Below, piece after piece: positions 7,757-17,946 of a stretch of 64,000 bases of DNA (its first letter is position 1; every line of letters starts with the position of its first letter). This DNA is from DASVRA01 sp036388855 (GTDB taxonomy: Bacteria > Pseudomonadota > Alphaproteobacteria > Caulobacterales > Caulobacteraceae): positions 1 to 64,000 of the forward strand of contig DASVRA010000031.1 of the NCBI GenBank assembly GCA_036388855.1, given 5' to 3'. Below the pieces are notes generated by a model. That model was not told the origin of the DNA. It searched no databases and was given only the letters and a program-made list of their open reading frames with translations. The translations under genes were made by a program, and so were the position numbers.

Positions 7757-8188
7757 TCAAAAGCTGGTCGCGATCTCCGCCGCCAGCGCCCGCAGATCGG
7801 CCATGTCGGCCATGCCGCCGCCGTGCCGCCCGAGCCGCTCGCCCTCGAACCTTGGGATGACATGGACGTGCAGGTGGAAGATGGTCTGCCCCGCCGGCGC
7901 GCCGTTGAACTGGGTGACCATCACCCCGTCGGGGTTCAGCGCGTTCACCACAGCGCGCGCCGAGCGCCGGACCGCCGCCATCACCTCGTGGAGGGCCTCC
8001 GGCTCCACGTCGAGCAAGTTGCGCGCCTGGGAGCGCTTGTGCAGCACCAGGCAATGCCCGCGCGCCTGGGGAAAGGCGTCCAGGATCACCAGCACCCGAT
8101 CGTCCTCCCACACCTTGGCGCTGGGAATTTCGCCGCGCACGATCCTGGCGAAGACGTTGTCGGGGTCGTAGGCGCCCTGCAGGCTCAT
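7757..8188 (-). CDS. HIT family nucleotide hydrolase/transferase
   Basis: A 143-residue histidine-triad protein. Residues 105-110 are HLHVHV, the HxHxH triad that binds the nucleotide alpha-phosphate, with H107 the expected nucleophile. The N-terminal FARIVRGEIPSAKVWEDDRVL is typical of the Hint/PKCI branch. It probably hydrolyses AMP-linked phosphoramidates or acyl-adenylates in the cytoplasm. It is divergent from the DUF4287-like gene, sharing a 62-base intergenic region. Confidence 0.93.
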   Translation of the reverse strand: MSLQGAYDPDNVFARIVRGEIPSAKVWEDDRVLVILDAFPQARGHCLVLHKRSQARNLLDVEPEALHEVMAAVRRSARAVVNALNPDGVMVTQFNGAPAGQTIFHLHVHVIPRFEGERLGRHGGGMADMADLRALAAEIATSF

Positions 8189-8250
8189 CGGCGGCTCGCT
8201 TCGCTTGGCGAAGGGATCGTCGTATCAAAGCCGGCGCGGGAGGCGAAGCC

Positions 8251-8850
8251 ATGGACGCGACGAATGAAACGAGCGGCGGAGGGCAGTTCACCGAACGGCA
8301 GAGAAAATGGTTCGCCACGGTGCAGGCGAATCTGGAGGCCCAGACGGGGCGGCCGCTCGATGAATGGATCGAGATCGTCCGGCGCGATTGCCCGGGGACG
8401 ACCCCTCGGGCCCGCAGCCGCTGGTTGAAGGAGGTTCACGGCGTCGGCGCCAACCACGGCGCCTACATCCTCTCCACAGCCTTCCCGAGCGGGCCCGGCT
8501 GGGACGATCCCAGTGCGCTGCGGACGGCGCTCTGGGTTGACCCGGAATCCCTCGCCGTCCTCGAAGCGGCCGAGGCGGCGGCGCGGGAGTTGGACGGCGT
8601 GGTGATCGGCCAGCGCAAGACCTACACCGCCTTCTCCCGCGCGGTGCAGTTCGCCGCCATGCGCCCGCTGAAGGGCGGCAGGGCGTTGCTCGGGTTCAAG
8701 CTGGATTCGTCCACCTCGCCCCGGCTGAAGCCGCCCACGCGCAAGGAGTCTTGGTCGGAGCGGCTGACGGCCGTGCTGGAGCTGTCGTCGCCGGAGGAGG
8801 TCGATGGCGAAGTCCGCCGCCTGCTCGCCCTGGCCTACGCCAACGGCTGA
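8251..8850 (+). CDS. DUF4287/DUF5655-like protein
   Basis: A 199-residue cytoplasmic protein. The N-terminal third (TVQANLEAQTGRPLDEWIEIV, then WLKEVHGVGANHGAYI) matches the DUF4287 pattern, and the second half (DGVVIGQRKTYTAFSRAVQFAAMRPLKGG) resembles DUF5655, which often follows it. Function is unknown. The gene ends 16 bases inside the converging FemAB-like gene. The start ATG 8251 has only a weak GGAGG upstream. Confidence 0.8.
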   Translation: MDATNETSGGGQFTERQRKWFATVQANLEAQTGRPLDEWIEIVRRDCPGTTPRARSRWLKEVHGVGANHGAYILSTAFPSGPGWDDPSALRTALWVDPESLAVLEAAEAAARELDGVVIGQRKTYTAFSRAVQFAAMRPLKGGRALLGFKLDSSTSPRLKPPTRKESWSERLTAVLELSSPEEVDGEVRRLLALAYANG

Positions 8851-10004
8851 CCGGTCTTGAACGGCGAATACTCCGTCTCCAGCCAGCGCATCTCCGCCGC
8901 CACCGCCGCGCGCTCCTCCTCCAGGTAGCGGGCGACCGGCGCGCGCAGCGCCGGGTCGGAGATCCAGTGGGCGGAATAGACGGGCGTGGGGAGGTAGCCG
9001 CGGGCGATCTTGTGCTGCCCTTGCGCGCCTGCCTCCACCCGCGGCAGGTGCAGCCGGATCGAGTGCTCTATCGCCTGGTAGTAGCAGAGCTCGAAGTGGA
9101 GGAACGGCCGGTCCTCCAGCGCGCCCCAGTAGCGGCCGTAGAGGCAGTCTCCGCCGATCAGGTTCAGCGCGCCCGCCACCGAGCGGGCCGCTTCCTCCGC
9201 CAGGATCAGCAGCACCCGGTCGGCCATGCGTTCGCCCAGCAAGCTGAAGAAGCGGCGGTTCAGGTAGGGGCGGCCCCACTTGCGCGAGCCGGTGTCGATG
9301 TAGAAGGCGAAGAAGGCGTCCCAATGCGCCTCGGTCAGCTCGTCGCCCGTCAGCGCGCGGACGGTCAGCCCTGCCTGCGCCTCGCGCCGCTCGCGGCGGA
9401 TGGTCTTGCGCCGGTTGGCGGAGAGGCCGGCGAGGAAGTCGTCGAAGCTTCCGTAGCCGCGGTTCAGCCAATGGTACTGCTGGTCCTGGCGCCGGAGCAG
9501 GCCCTCGCGCCCGAGCCAGGCCCACTCCGCCTCCGGCGGGAAGTTCAGGTGCAGCGACGAAGCGCCCGCCTGCTCGCAGAGCGACAGGGCGCCGGCCAGC
9601 AGCAGGCGGCGGGTTTCGGCCGGCGCGCCTTCGCGCAGCAGGAACTTGGGCGCGGTGACGGGGGTGAAGGGGACGGCGGAGAGCAGCTTGGGATAGTAGC
9701 GCCCGCCGGCCCGCTCATAGGCGTCGGCCCAGGCCCAGTCGAACACATACTCGCCGTTGGAGTGGCCCTTCAGGTAGAGCGGCATGGCCCCGATGACCTC
9801 GCCGGAGGCGTCGCGGACGGTCAGATGGCGCGGGACCCAGCCGGTGCGGGGCGAGGCGGAGCCGCTCTCCTCCAGCGCCTGCAGGAAGTCGAAGCTCAGG
9901 AAGGGGTTGAGGGGCCGTCCTGGCGGATTTGCGCAGGCGTCCCAACCCTCGCGCCCAATCTCCGCCAGGGAGGCGTGGGCGGTGACGACCGTCTCCGCGC
10001 TCAT
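8835..10004 (-). CDS. FemAB-like / GNAT-fold acyltransferase (DUF482 type)
   Basis: A 389-residue protein of the FemAB_like (DUF482) family, which has a duplicated GNAT-like fold. Supporting segments are NPFLSFDFLQALEESGSA, GEYVFDWAWADAYERAG, YYPKLLSAVPFTPVTAPK, GALNLIGGDCLYGRYWG and FLHFELCYYQAIEH. It probably transfers an aminoacyl or acyl group, but the substrate is unknown. Its ATG overlaps the stop of the upstream GDPD gene (ATGA), so it is the last gene of ridA-GDPD-FemAB. Its 3' end overlaps the converging DUF4287 gene by 16 bases. Confidence 0.85.
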   Translation of the reverse strand: MSAETVVTAHASLAEIGREGWDACANPPGRPLNPFLSFDFLQALEESGSASPRTGWVPRHLTVRDASGEVIGAMPLYLKGHSNGEYVFDWAWADAYERAGGRYYPKLLSAVPFTPVTAPKFLLREGAPAETRRLLLAGALSLCEQAGASSLHLNFPPEAEWAWLGREGLLRRQDQQYHWLNRGYGSFDDFLAGLSANRRKTIRRERREAQAGLTVRALTGDELTEAHWDAFFAFYIDTGSRKWGRPYLNRRFFSLLGERMADRVLLILAEEAARSVAGALNLIGGDCLYGRYWGALEDRPFLHFELCYYQAIEHSIRLHLPRVEAGAQGQHKIARGYLPTPVYSAHWISDPALRAPVARYLEEERAAVAAEMRWLETEYSPFKTGQPLA

Positions 10005-10714
10005 GGCCGGTAGCGCTCGAACATGAAGGTGTCGCTGGCGTGGCGGACCGCGGACTGCCCCGCCGGCGAGCGCAGCGTCCAGGCGACGGTCGGCAGCGGG
10101 CTCAAGCGGTCGCCCCGGCAGAGCTCCTTGCCGAGCGAGAGGAAGTGGGGGCGTGCGTCGTCGATGCCGCGCAGCACCCGGCCGGGGTCGGCCGGGACCA
10201 CGTCGGCGCTCTGGTCGACGTGATCGGAGCTATTGAGGCCGCGGGGCAGGCGCGGACGCTCGTCCGCGAGCAGCCCGATGGCGCGCCAGTTGAAGCTGAG
10301 GGCCGCGGCCGCTCCGCGGTAGGTTTCGAGCAGATCGGCGACGCGGCGCTCGAGCGGGCCTTCCTCGCCGGCGCGGGTCTTCAGCTCCACCAGCACGGGC
10401 GCGCGGCCGGCGATCAGCCCAAGCGCCTGTTCCAGCGTCGGGATGCGCTCGACCGAGCCCTTCAGCGTCAGCGCGCCCAGCTCCTCGGCGGTACGCTCGC
10501 GCACCTGCCCCTGCGCCTCCGTCATCCGCTCCAGCGTTGGGTCATGGAACACCACCGCCTCGCCCTCGGCGGAGAGGCGCACGTCCAGCTCGACGCCGTA
10601 GCCGCCGCCCACAGCGGCCTCGAAGGCGGCGAGCGAGTTCTCCGGCGGCCCCGCGGGCGACCACAGGCCCCTATGGGCGAAGGGCCGCGCCAGCAGGCCG
10701 TCGGGCAGGCTCAC
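10001..10714 (-). CDS. Glycerophosphodiester phosphodiesterase family protein
   Basis: A 237-residue GDPD. The motifs are FAHRGLWSPAGPPENSLAAFEAAV (HR and ExN), YGVELDVRLSAEGEAVVFHDPTLERMT (ExD and HD) and PVLVELKT. Such enzymes hydrolyse glycerophosphodiesters to glycerol-3-phosphate and an alcohol. No signal peptide is seen, so it acts in the cytoplasm. The open frame extends far upstream, but GTG 10714 overlaps the ridA stop (GTGA) and gives the normal N-terminus. Its own stop overlaps the next start by four bases, which indicates tight coupling. Confidence 0.9.
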   Translation of the reverse strand: MSLPDGLLARPFAHRGLWSPAGPPENSLAAFEAAVGGGYGVELDVRLSAEGEAVVFHDPTLERMTEAQGQVRERTAEELGALTLKGSVERIPTLEQALGLIAGRAPVLVELKTRAGEEGPLERRVADLLETYRGAAAALSFNWRAIGLLADERPRLPRGLNSSDHVDQSADVVPADPGRVLRGIDDARPHFLSLGKELCRGDRLSPLPTVAWTLRSPAGQSAVRHASDTFMFERYRP

Positions 10715-11172
10715 CCGATCTCCACCACCGCGTCGATCTCGACGGCGACGCCAAGCGGCAGGCGGTAGACGCCCACGGCCGAGCGGGCGTGGCGGCCCTT
10801 GTCGCCGAACACCTCGACCATCAGGTCCGAGCAGCCGTTGATCACCTTGGGGATATCGGTGAAGCCCTGTCCGGCCTGGACGAAGCCGCCGAGCTTGACC
10901 ACCCGGCGCACCCGGTCGAGGTCGCCCCCGCAGGCCGCCTTCATCTGGGTGAGCAGGTTGATCCCGCACAGCCGCGCGGCGCGCACGGCGGTCTCCAGGT
11001 CCACGTCCTCGCCCACCGTGCCCTTGATCCCGCCCTGCGGGTCGATCGAGATCTGGCCGGAGATGTGGACCACATCGCCCTGGCGCACGAACGGCACGTA
11101 GTTGGCCACCGGCGCGATCGGCTGGGGCAGCTCGATGCCGAGGTCGGCGAGGCGGCGGTCGATGTCGGACAT
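10711..11172 (-). CDS. RidA family protein
   Basis: A 153-residue member of the YjgF/YER057c/UK114 family, of the longer subtype found in alphaproteobacteria. Diagnostic segments are VHISGQISIDPQGG, GEDVDLETAVRAARLCGINLLTQMKAA, VVKLGGFVQAGQGFTDIPKVINGCSDLMVEVFG and RSAVGVYRLPLGVAVEIDAVVEI; RSAV has the Arg that binds the carboxylate in imine deaminases. ATG 11172 is chosen over a TTG nine codons upstream because AGGGAG precedes it. It is first in the overlapping ridA-GDPD-FemAB operon. Confidence 0.93.
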   Translation of the reverse strand: MSDIDRRLADLGIELPQPIAPVANYVPFVRQGDVVHISGQISIDPQGGIKGTVGEDVDLETAVRAARLCGINLLTQMKAACGGDLDRVRRVVKLGGFVQAGQGFTDIPKVINGCSDLMVEVFGDKGRHARSAVGVYRLPLGVAVEIDAVVEIG

Positions 11173-11229
11173 GGCGGGCTCCCTAGGCTGCGCGGCCAAT
11201 TAGCGTCCGGCCGGGCAAGGCGAAAGGCG

Positions 11230-13065
<1,836 letters not shown>

Positions 13066-13269
13066 GGGTTGGACTCGCGGGGTCGGCCGCGATGAAGCGG
13101 AGAGAGGGAGGAGCGGCCTCATATAGGAAGCCGAACCCGGAAGCCACGTCCGAGCCCCCCTGCAAGGGGATCGGTCTCCTCCCTTCATAAGGATCGGTGC
13201 GATATGTCGGCTTTCGCGATGAGTGGATCGCGCAACGCTCCCCTTGAAGGGAGGGAGGAAACAAACAGG
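13066..13269. other. Intergenic region with short palindromes
   Basis: It holds the typA promoter side and the 3' flank of the SDR gene. Two small G/C-run palindromes occur, CCCCTGCAAGGGG around 13157-13169 and CTCCCCTTGAAGGGAG around 13238-13253, with the word GATCGGT repeated at 13169 and 13193. They look like degenerate REP-type units. There is no gene. Confidence 0.4.
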
Positions 13270-14160
13270 CTAGGCTGTCGGCTCTCCGCCCGTCACGCCG
13301 TAGATTTGGCCGGTGACGTAGCTGGCGTCGTCGCTGGCGAGGAAGACGAACACCGGGGCCACCTCCTTGGGCTGGCCGGCGCGGCCGAGCGGGGTCTGCT
13401 TGCCGAACTCCTTGACCTTCTCGCCGGGGAAGGAGGCGGGGATCAGGGGAGTCCAGATCGGCCCGGGGGCCACGCCGTTCACCCGGATGCCCTTCTCCGC
13501 CAGCTCCTGCGCCAGCGCCTGGGTGAAGGCGCGGATCGCCGCCTTGGTGGAGGCGTAGTGGATCAGGTGGGACTTGGGCTTGTAGGCCTGGACCGAGGTG
13601 GTGTTGAGGATCGAAGCGCCCGGCTTCATGTGAGGCACCGCCGCCTGGCAGAGCCAGAACATGGCGTGGAAGTTGGTGCGGAAGGTCTTCTCCAGCTCCT
13701 CGGCGGAGATCTCGGTGAACTCCGGGTGGGTGTCTTGGAAGGCGGCGTTGTTGACCAGGATGTCGAGGCCGCCGAGTTCGCCCACCGTCCGCTCCACCAG
13801 CTCGCGGCACTTGCCCTGGTCCTGGATGTCGCCCGGCAGGCGCAGGCACTTGCGCCCTTCCGCCTCCACGATTTGCGCCGTCTCGGCCGCGTCAGCCTCC
13901 TCCTGCGGCAAGTAGGAGATGGCCACGTCCGCCCCTTCGCGTGCGAAGGCGAGCGCGACCGCCCGGCCGATGCCGCTGTCGCCGCCGGTGATCAGCGCCC
14001 GGCGGCCCTGCAGCTTGCCCGAGCCCTTGTAGGACTCCACGCCGTAGTCCGGGCGCGGGTCCATTTCCTGTTCCAGCCCCGGCAGGTTCTGCTCCTGCTC
14101 GGGAAACGGCGGCTTGGCGCCTTGCTCTTGAGGGTCGCGCAAGGTGGCGGCGTCGGTCAT
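13270..14160 (-). CDS. SDR family oxidoreductase (stress-type, long N-terminus)
   Basis: A 296-residue short-chain dehydrogenase with a Pro/Gln-rich N-terminal extension before the Rossmann fold, as in YhdF/GsiB-associated bacterial SDRs. It has ALITGGDSGIGRAVALAFAREGA (TGxxxGIG), LVNNAAFQ, the Ser of NTTSVQAY, the active site YASTKAAI (YxxxK) and VNGVAPGPIWTPL. The substrate is unknown, and relatives use NADP or NAD. It is divergent from the cystathionine beta-synthase gene across a 113-base gap. Confidence 0.92.
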   Translation of the reverse strand: MTDAATLRDPQEQGAKPPFPEQEQNLPGLEQEMDPRPDYGVESYKGSGKLQGRRALITGGDSGIGRAVALAFAREGADVAISYLPQEEADAAETAQIVEAEGRKCLRLPGDIQDQGKCRELVERTVGELGGLDILVNNAAFQDTHPEFTEISAEELEKTFRTNFHAMFWLCQAAVPHMKPGASILNTTSVQAYKPKSHLIHYASTKAAIRAFTQALAQELAEKGIRVNGVAPGPIWTPLIPASFPGEKVKEFGKQTPLGRAGQPKEVAPVFVFLASDDASYVTGQIYGVTGGEPTA

Positions 14161-14273
14161 CGTCAGTCTCCGGATGCGGGGTTCGGCCCCACAACCCTTT
14201 CCGGCGCGGTTGGGTTCACCGGCGCGATGCTCTAATACGCCGACCCTCCGGTCAGCTTTTCAACGAGTCCCGC

Positions 14274-15674
14274 ATGACCTCCGAGCCCCTGCCGCTCGCC
14301 CCTCCCTACCGCTCCGCGCTGGAGATGATCGGCCGCACGCCGATGCTGGAGGTGACGCGGATCGACACGGGACCGTGCCGGCTGTTCCTGAAGCTGGAGA
14401 ACCAGAACCCCGGCGGTTCGATCAAGGACCGCATCGCCCTGTCCATGATCGAGGCGGCGGAGCGGGAGGGGCGGCTGAGGCCCGGCGGGACCATCGTGGA
14501 GGCCACGGCGGGGAACACGGGGCTGGGGCTGGCGCAGGTGGCGTCGGCCAAGGGCTACCGGCTGATCCTGGTGATCCCCGACAAGATGAGCCGGGAGAAG
14601 GTGCTGCATCTGAGGGCGCTGGGGGCGGAGGTGCGCTGGACCCGCTCGGACGTGGGCAAGGGGCATCCGGAATACTACCAGGACCTCGCCGCCGGGATCG
14701 CCCAGGGTATCGAGGACGCGGTGTTCATCAACCAGTTCGAGAACCCCGCCAACCCGCTGGCGCACGAGACCGGGACGGGGCCGGAGATCCTGGAGCAGCT
14801 GGGCGGCGATCTCGACGCCATGGTGGTGGGCGTGGGTTCGGGCGGGACACTGACCGGCCTCGGGCGCTGCTTCGCCAAGGCCTCTCCAAAGACCAAGATG
14901 ATCCTGGCCGATCCGGTCGGCTCGATCCTGCGCCACTATGTCGAGACGGGCGAGATCGCCGAGGCCGGCTCCTGGACCATTGAGGGCATCGGCGAGGACT
15001 TCATCCCGCGCAACGCGGAGATGGACTTCGTCCACAAGGCCTATTCCATCCCCGACCGGGAGAGCGTGGAGACGGCGCGGCTGCTGCTCCGTTCCGAGGG
15101 CATATTGGCGGGCTCCTCGACCGGGACCCTGCTGGCCGGCGCGCTGCGCTGGTGCCGGGAGCAGACCGAGCCGCAGCGGGTCTGCACGCTCGTGTGCGAC
15201 ACCGGCGGCAAATATCTGACCAAGCTGTTCAACGACATGTGGGTGTCGGACCAGGGCCTGCTCGACCGGCCGATGAGCGGCACGGTGGCCGACCTGGTCG
15301 CCGCCCGCTACGCCGAGGGCGCGGTGGTCACGGCGGGTCCGGACGACACCCTGCTCACCGCCTACAACCGCATGCGCTCGTCCGACGTGAGCCAGCTGCC
15401 GGTGATCGAGGGCGGCTGCCTGGTCGGCATCCTCGACGAGAGCGACATCCTGGCCGCCGCTGAAGGCTCCGACGCCGGCCGCGCCGAGCGATTCAAGGCC
15501 CTGGTGCGCTCGGCCATGACCACCAAAGTGCATACCCTGGACGCCGCCTGCCCGCTGGACGCCCTGCCCCCGGTGTTCGACCGGGGCGAGGTGGCGGTGG
15601 TCTGTGAGGGCGACCAGTTCCTGGGCCTGGTCACCCGCGTCGACCTGATCAACCACCTGCGGCTACAGGCTTGA
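14274..15674 (+). CDS. cbs: Cystathionine beta-synthase
   Basis: It condenses serine and homocysteine to cystathionine using PLP. The 466-residue protein has a fold-type II PLP domain (about 1-330): NPGGSIKDRIA with the PLP lysine, ATAGNTGLGLA, GSGGTLTGLG for the phosphate and SSTGTLLAGAL. A pair of CBS domains follows (about 335-466), as in regulated enzymes. No haem-binding N-terminus is present. The stop is one base before the start of the cystathionine gamma-lyase gene, giving a reverse transsulfuration operon. Confidence 0.93.
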   Translation: MTSEPLPLAPPYRSALEMIGRTPMLEVTRIDTGPCRLFLKLENQNPGGSIKDRIALSMIEAAEREGRLRPGGTIVEATAGNTGLGLAQVASAKGYRLILVIPDKMSREKVLHLRALGAEVRWTRSDVGKGHPEYYQDLAAGIAQGIEDAVFINQFENPANPLAHETGTGPEILEQLGGDLDAMVVGVGSGGTLTGLGRCFAKASPKTKMILADPVGSILRHYVETGEIAEAGSWTIEGIGEDFIPRNAEMDFVHKAYSIPDRESVETARLLLRSEGILAGSSTGTLLAGALRWCREQTEPQRVCTLVCDTGGKYLTKLFNDMWVSDQGLLDRPMSGTVADLVAARYAEGAVVTAGPDDTLLTAYNRMRSSDVSQLPVIEGGCLVGILDESDILAAAEGSDAGRAERFKALVRSAMTTKVHTLDAACPLDALPPVFDRGEVAVVCEGDQFLGLVTRVDLINHLRLQA

Positions 15675-15675
15675 G

Positions 15676-16845
15676 ATGACCGACGCGCCGAAGAACCGCC
15701 TCGCCTTCGCCACCCGCGCGATCCACGCGGGCCAGCATCCCGACCCCACGACCGGGGCGGTGATGACGCCGATCTACCAGACCTCCACCTACGCCCAGGA
15801 GAGCCCGGGCGTGCATAAGGGGTTCGTCTACGCCCGCGGCGCCAACCCCACCCGCCACGCCTTCGAGCGCTGCGTCGCCGACCTGGAGTCTGGCGCCCAC
15901 GGCTTCGCCTTCGCCTCGGGCATGGCGGCGGCCTCTCACCTGCTGGAGCTGCTCTCGCCAGGGGACCACCTGCTGGCCGGGGACGATCTCTACGGCGGCA
16001 CCTATCGGCTGTTCGAGCGGGTGAGGCGGCGTTCGGCGGGGCTGGACTTCTCCTACGCCGACTTCGGCGACCTCGCCGCGACCGAAGCGGCGATCAAGCC
16101 GAACACGAAGATGCTTTGGGTCGAGACGCCCACCAACCCGATGCTCAAACTGGCCGACCTGACGGCGCTGGCGGAGCTCGGGCGGCGGCGCGGCATCGTC
16201 ACCGTCTGCGACAACACCTTCGCCAGCCCAGTGCTGCAGCGGCCGCTGGAGCACGGCATCGACGTGGTGGTCCACTCCACCACCAAATACCTGAACGGCC
16301 ACTCCGACGTGATCGGGGGCTGCGTGATCCTGCCGGAAGGCTCCCCCCACGCCGAACCGCTGAAATTCTTGCAGAACTCCGTCGGCGGCATCCAGGGACC
16401 GATGGACAGCTTCCTGGCGCTACGGGGGCTGAAGACCCTGGCGCTGCGGGTCGAGCGCGCGGCGGAAAACGCGCTGAAGATCGCCCGCTTCCTCGAAGGC
16501 CACGCCGCGGTGGCGCGGGTGATCTATCCCGGCCTCGAAAGCCACCCCCAGCACGAGATCGCGCGTCGGCAGATGACCGGCGGCTTCGGCGGCATGGTCA
16601 CCGTGCTGCTCGACCGCGACCTCGACGGCGCGCGGCGGTTCCTGGAGCGGGTGCAGCTGTTCACTCTGGCCGAGAGCCTCGGCGGCGTGGAAAGCCTGAT
16701 CGAACACCCAGCGATCATGACCCACGCCTCGGTTCCACCCGAGCAGCGCGCCGAACTCGGTATCTCGGATGCTCTGGTGCGCCTTTCGGTGGGTATCGAA
16801 GACGCCGGCGATCTGATCTCCGATTTAGACCAGGCTCTCGCCTGA
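15676..16845 (+). CDS. Cystathionine gamma-lyase-type PLP enzyme
   Basis: A 389-residue Cys/Met-metabolism PLP enzyme. It has TPIYQTSTYAQESPG, YARGANPTRHAFE, FASGMAAASHLLELL, WVETPTNPMLKLAD and the PLP lysine in HSTTKYLNGHSD. Pairing with CBS one base upstream argues for gamma-lyase, giving cysteine, ammonia and 2-oxobutyrate, rather than cystathionine gamma-synthase or O-succinylhomoserine sulfhydrylase. Sequence alone does not settle this. Confidence 0.88.
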   Translation: MTDAPKNRLAFATRAIHAGQHPDPTTGAVMTPIYQTSTYAQESPGVHKGFVYARGANPTRHAFERCVADLESGAHGFAFASGMAAASHLLELLSPGDHLLAGDDLYGGTYRLFERVRRRSAGLDFSYADFGDLAATEAAIKPNTKMLWVETPTNPMLKLADLTALAELGRRRGIVTVCDNTFASPVLQRPLEHGIDVVVHSTTKYLNGHSDVIGGCVILPEGSPHAEPLKFLQNSVGGIQGPMDSFLALRGLKTLALRVERAAENALKIARFLEGHAAVARVIYPGLESHPQHEIARRQMTGGFGGMVTVLLDRDLDGARRFLERVQLFTLAESLGGVESLIEHPAIMTHASVPPEQRAELGISDALVRLSVGIEDAGDLISDLDQALA

Positions 16846-16851
16846 CGCAGC

Positions 16852-16877
16852 AAAAAGGCCGCGCTCATGACGCGGCC
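16852..16877 (-). terminator. Rho-independent terminator of rpsU
   Basis: GGCCGCG (16857-16863) pairs perfectly with CGCGGCC (16871-16877) around a seven-base loop. Read on the minus strand, the hairpin is followed by TTTTT (16856-16852), so it terminates rpsU. The plus-strand transcript from the CGL gene would meet the same hairpin. Confidence 0.8.
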
Positions 16878-16901
16878 CCTGCTTCAGCGGAGAAAAGACG
16901 C

Positions 16902-17159
16902 CTACCGCCGCCCCGGCCCGCCTGTGCCCGGAACCCGCGGCTTCGGCGGCGGCAGCAGGCCCTCGCGCTGGAGCCGCTTCCTCGCCAGCTTACGCGCCCG
17001 GCGCACGGCCTCGGCCTTCTGGCGGGCGCGCTTCTCGGACGGCTTCTCGTAGCTGACGTGCCGCTTCATCTCGCGGAACGAGCCTTCGCGCTGCATCTTC
17101 TTCTTCAGCGCCTTGAGCGCCTGGTCGACATTGTTGTCGCGCACGAAAATCTGGACGAT
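16902..17159 (-). CDS. rpsU: 30S ribosomal protein S21, apparent ATC start
   Basis: The 85-residue basic protein (VQIFVRDNNVDQALKALKKK, then KRHVSYEKPSEKRARQKAEAVRRARKLARKR) is S21, which helps the 30S subunit pair with the mRNA leader. Family members begin MVQIFVRDNN. Here the codon in the Met position is ATC (17159-17157), and AGGAGG ends eight bases upstream, the ideal distance. No ATG, GTG or TTG lies close by in frame; the nearest upstream candidate would add 40 unrelated residues. I therefore start at ATC. A sequencing or assembly error is the main alternative. Confidence 0.9.
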   Translation of the reverse strand: MVQIFVRDNNVDQALKALKKKMQREGSFREMKRHVSYEKPSEKRARQKAEAVRRARKLARKRLQREGLLPPPKPRVPGTGGPGRR

Positions 17160-17328
17160 GACCAGGCCCTCCTCTGGACCCTCCGCCGAACGGATCAGCG
17201 GGCGAAAAGACGATCGCGCCCGGAAGACCGTCCTCCGTGCGTGGCCGCGCCAATAGCAAAAGCCGAAACGGTTGTCCACGCCGAGCGGAGCGGCGGCGCC
17301 CGCGGCCCACAGGAGCGTTCTAGCGCTT

Positions 17329-17946
17329 ATGGCCGAGCCGCAATCCTCCCTGTTCGAGCCGCAGCCTTCGCTGCCGGAGGGGTTCGCCTACCAAGCCGAA
17401 TTCATTACGAGGAGCGACGAGCGGGCGCTGGTCGCGGAGCTGGAGCGCCTGCCGTTCAGGCCCTTCGAGTTCCACGGCTACCTCGGCAAGCGCCGGGTGG
17501 TCTACTTCGGCCACCGCTACGACTTCGGCGGCGGAGGCTTGGGCGACGCTCCAGAGATCCCGCCCTTCCTGCTGCCGGTACGGGAGAAGGCGGCGGCTTT
17601 CGCGGGCGCGCAGGCGGGCGACCTGCCGCACGTCCTGGTCACCGAATACCAGCCCGGCGCCGGCATCGGCTGGCACCGCGACCGGCCGGAGTTCGGGGAG
17701 GTGATCGGCGTGTCGCTCGCCGCCCCCTGCCTCTTCCGGCTGCGGCGCAAGGAGGGCCGCAGCTGGCGGCGCGCCTCGCTGACGCTGGAGCCACGTTCTG
17801 CCTACCGCCTCTCCGGCCCTGCTCGCGCGGAGTGGGAGCACAGCATCCCGCCAGGCGGGGCGCTCCGTTATTCCCTCACCTTCCGGACGCTCAAGGCCGC
17901 CGCGGCTCAGCCGGCGCGCACCAGTTCCAGCACCGCCTCGCCATAG
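17329..17946 (+). CDS. alkB: AlkB-family 2OG/Fe(II) dioxygenase
   Basis: A 205-residue dioxygenase related to AlkB and ALKBH, which repair N-alkylated bases by oxidative demethylation. The iron ligands are visible as H116-x-D118 (GWHRDRPEF) and H171 (WEHSIPP), with R180 and R186 (RYSLTFR) for 2-oxoglutarate. Residues 56-61 (RVVYFG) match the typical nucleotide-lid region. The start is ATG 17329; AGGAG is a little far upstream. The 3' end overlaps recQ by 40 bases on the opposite strand. Confidence 0.9.
   Translation: MAEPQSSLFEPQPSLPEGFAYQAEFITRSDERALVAELERLPFRPFEFHGYLGKRRVVYFGHRYDFGGGGLGDAPEIPPFLLPVREKAAAFAGAQAGDLPHVLVTEYQPGAGIGWHRDRPEFGEVIGVSLAAPCLFRLRRKEGRSWRRASLTLEPRSAYRLSGPARAEWEHSIPPGGALRYSLTFRTLKAAAAQPARTSSSTASP

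Noticed and set aside
13130..13260. CRISPR-like repeat array
   Set aside because: There are only two short, unequal palindromes and one repeated heptamer, without regular spacing.
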